This document shows, piece after piece, positions 6,391-7,352 of a stretch of DNA of 7,352 nt. The notes under the pieces are model-generated. The model ran no database searches and was not told the origin of the DNA. It saw nothing but the letters and a program-made list of their open reading frames with translations. The stretch is from Anaerobacillus sp. (GTDB taxonomy: Bacteria > Bacillota > Bacilli > Bacillales_H > Anaerobacillaceae). Position 1 is the stretch's first letter; every line of letters starts with the position of its first letter. The DNA is taken from positions 1 through 7,352 of the forward strand of contig SKOL01000681.1 in assembly GCA_007120055.1 (NCBI GenBank), written 5' to 3'. The translations under genes were made by a program, and so were the position numbers.

Positions 6391-6427
6391 AGCGAGTCCT
6401 TTGTCGGGGCTCGCTTTTGATTTTTCT
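6391..6427 (+). terminator. Intrinsic terminator of the fad operon
   Basis: GCGAGTCCT (6392-6400) pairs with GGGGCTCGC (6406-6414), nine pairs including two G-T wobbles, around a 5-base loop. A6391 and T6415 extend the stem. TTTTGATTTTTCT follows. It lies 15 bases after the etfA stop. Confidence 0.88.
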
Positions 6428-6504
6428 TATACCTTGGATAATTTTTCGTTTTCAAGGGTAATTTTAAAGTGTAAGCAAGATTGTAGCATCGTAACTTTAT
6501 TAAA

Positions 6505-6513
6505 TGTTATAAT
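6505..6513 (+). promoter_or_regulatory. Extended -10 promoter of trxA
   Basis: TGTTATAAT is a perfect TATAAT (6508-6513) preceded by TG one base away. No good -35 is seen at 16-18 bases, as expected for an extended -10 promoter. The start would be near 6520, giving a leader of about 36 bases. B. subtilis trxA also has a stress (sigma-B) promoter; I could not find a convincing one here. Confidence 0.6.
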
Positions 6514-6541
6514 ACTCTATGAGGTAAAAAGATGGATAATA

Positions 6542-6547
6542 GGGAGG
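6542..6547 (+). promoter_or_regulatory. RBS deciding the trxA start
   Basis: GGGAGG lies 8 bases before the ATG at 6556, giving a 104-residue thioredoxin beginning MAIV. An in-frame ATG at 6532 has GAGG (6521-6524) 7 bases upstream, but that site falls at the predicted mRNA 5' end. Confidence 0.7.
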
Positions 6548-6555
6548 ATTTAACA

Positions 6556-6870
6556 ATGGCAATCGTAAATGTAACAGATCAAAATTTCGCGACTGAAACA
6601 AATGAAGGTGTTGTATTAGTCGATTTTTGGGCACCTTGGTGTGGACCTTGTAAAATGATCGCACCTGTTCTTGAAGAACTTGACGGTGAACTAGGCGACA
6701 AAGCTAAAATTGCAAAAGTAGACGTCGATGAAAATCAAGAAACAGCAAGTAAGTTTGGAGTAATGAGCATCCCAACTTTATTAGTATTAAAAAATGGTGA
6801 AGTCGTTGACCAAGTAGTCGGCTTCCAACCGAAAGAAGCTTTAGCAGAACTAGTAAACAAACACATTTAA
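6556..6870 (+). CDS. trxA: Thioredoxin
   Basis: Encodes 104 residues, the general cytoplasmic disulfide reductant that is recycled by thioredoxin reductase. The active site is WCGPC (28-32), with buried Asp23, and the cis-proline loop is MSIPT with Pro73. Length and sequence are almost those of B. subtilis TrxA (shared stretches include [20 protein letters not shown] and [11 protein letters not shown]). No signal peptide is present. It is a separate transcription unit, with the etfA terminator and its own promoter upstream and its own terminator downstream. Its place after etfA matches the B. subtilis order, where uvrC follows; no uvrC is in this window. An eight-residue N-terminal extension from ATG 6532 is the only real start alternative. 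Confidence 0.97.
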   Translation: MAIVNVTDQNFATETNEGVVLVDFWAPWCGPCKMIAPVLEELDGELGDKAKIAKVDVDENQETASKFGVMSIPTLLVLKNGEVVDQVVGFQPKEALAELVNKHI

Positions 6871-6885
6871 TCTGGAAGAAAGCAG

Positions 6886-6915
6886 GCCCATCACCTATGA
6901 GGTGGTGGGCTTTTT
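6886..6915 (+). terminator. Intrinsic terminator of trxA
   Basis: GCCCATCACCT (6886-6896) pairs with AGGTGGTGGGC (6900-6910), eleven pairs with one G-T wobble and a 3-base loop, followed by TTTTT. It starts 15 bases after the trxA stop. Confidence 0.92.
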
Positions 6916-6921
6916 CTGCGA

Positions 6922-7259
6922 CTTTGCATAATGAAGGGGGCAATACGTACGAAAAAGAAAAAAACAGTAAAAACGGTGCATGATGAAGGGTTCAATACGC
7001 GCCAAAAAGGAAAAAACAGTAAAAACGGTGCATGATGAAGGGTTCAATATGCACGAAAAAGGAAAAAACAGTAAAAACCGTGCGTAATGAAGGGTTCAAT
7101 AAGCGCGAAAAAGGAAAAAACAGTAAAAATCATGCAACCAAACGAAGATTGGTGCATGAAAAAGGAAAAAACAGTAAAAATCATGCAACCAAACGAAGAT
7201 TGGTGCATGAAAAAGGAAAAAAACCAAAAGACCATGCACCAATACCGCGTGATGCATGG
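6922..7259. repeat. Tandem array of seven hairpin-type blocks joined by 22-nt A-rich linkers
   Basis: Blocks of 28-30 nt (6922-6951, 6974-7003, 7026-7055, 7078-7107, 7130-7158, 7181-7209, 7232-7259) alternate with 22-nt linkers. Linkers two to five are identical (AAAAAGGAAAAAACAGT plus five A); the first has one change and the sixth has a diverged end. The period is 52 bp four times, then 51 bp. Blocks 1-4 share TGAAGGG and CAATA in the loop; blocks 5 and 6 are identical to each other; block 7 is related to their left arm. Pairing examples: GGTGC/GCGCC in block 2, GTGCAT/ATGCAC in block 3, CGTGC/GCGCG in block 4, CATGCA(A)CCAA/TTGGTGCATG in blocks 5 and 6, CCATGCA/TGCATGG in block 7. Block 1 is the most degenerate. 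Open frames cross the array, but they lack Shine-Dalgarno sites and 52-bp units break the frame. Function unknown. Confidence 0.85.
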
Positions 7260-7352
7260 ACTAAGGAAACTATTGCATTGATGTAATAACAATTTATAAA
7301 TTTTTTATATAATAAGATGATTTTCCGTGTCCTATCAGTTTATAATTCTTCG
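7260..7352. other. AT-rich end of window, no gene seen
   Basis: This follows the hairpin array and runs to the window edge. It contains promoter-like words only: TTGCAT (7273-7278) 16 bases before TATAAA (7295-7300), and a perfect TATAAT at 7308-7313 without a -35. In such AT-rich DNA these may be chance matches. They could serve a gene to the right that the window cuts off. Confidence 0.4.

Noticed and set aside
6430..6460. Second hairpin (TACCTTG / CAAGGGTA) between etfA and trxA, or a sigma-B site around GGGTAA
   Set aside because: The stem has a bulge and no T-tract, and no GTTTAA-like -35 lies at proper spacing from GGGTAA.
6922..7259. CRISPR array
   Set aside because: The regular repeat/spacer look (22-nt constant, 28-30 nt variable) is superficial. 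The variable blocks are related to one another and fold internally, the constant part is A-rich and non-palindromic, and no cas gene is nearby in the window.
7032..7292. Small proteins on either strand of the repeat array
   Set aside because: Low-complexity frames with no Shine-Dalgarno. The 52-bp unit length breaks reading frame from unit to unit in most of the array.

Overview
The window looks like a chromosomal segment of a low-GC Firmicute of the Bacillaceae. The evidence is the gene order fadR-fadB-etfB-etfA-trxA, which I recall from Bacillus subtilis (there preceded by lcfA), together with strong Bacillus-type Shine-Dalgarno sites, a TTG start on fadR, and protein sequences very close to the B. 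subtilis FadR, EtfA and TrxA I remember. The species cannot be fixed from the sequence alone.

Left part (about 181-2720, minus strand): a three-gene terminal oxidase cluster read right to left. It encodes a CcoN-like heme-copper catalytic subunit, a CcoO-like membrane-anchored monoheme cytochrome c, and a short CcoP-like membrane-anchored monoheme cytochrome c. This is a compact Gram-positive version of a cbb3-type oxidase: no CcoQ, no second heme in the CcoP-like subunit, and no CcoGHIS assembly genes are in view.

Centre and right (2859-6870, plus strand): divergent from the oxidase genes lies a fatty-acid beta-oxidation operon. A sigma-A-type promoter is followed immediately by an FadR-type palindromic operator, then fadR (TetR family repressor), fadB (enoyl-CoA hydratase), etfB and etfA (electron transfer flavoprotein). 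A strong intrinsic terminator closes the operon. Acyl-CoA dehydrogenases pass electrons to EtfAB and on toward quinone, so the operon and the divergent oxidase cluster sit at two ends of the same respiratory chain. That functional link is an inference from adjacency. Next comes trxA (thioredoxin) as its own transcription unit with an extended -10 promoter and its own terminator.

Non-coding structure: three intergenic gaps (left edge to 177, 1228-1328, 3557-3632) contain related, very AT-rich palindromic sequences that look like copies of one small dispersed element sitting just after stop codons. A 12-of-13 bp inverted repeat lies in the leader just upstream of the ccoN ribosome binding site. 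The most striking non-coding feature is right of the trxA terminator. From 6922 to 7259 there is an array of seven 28-30 nt blocks, most with hairpin potential, alternating with a 22-nt A-rich linker at a 51-52 bp period. The arms differ between blocks but pairing is largely kept. Read on the minus strand, each hairpin is followed by a T-rich tract, like a string of intrinsic terminators. The last 93 bases are AT-rich and hold no gene I can support.
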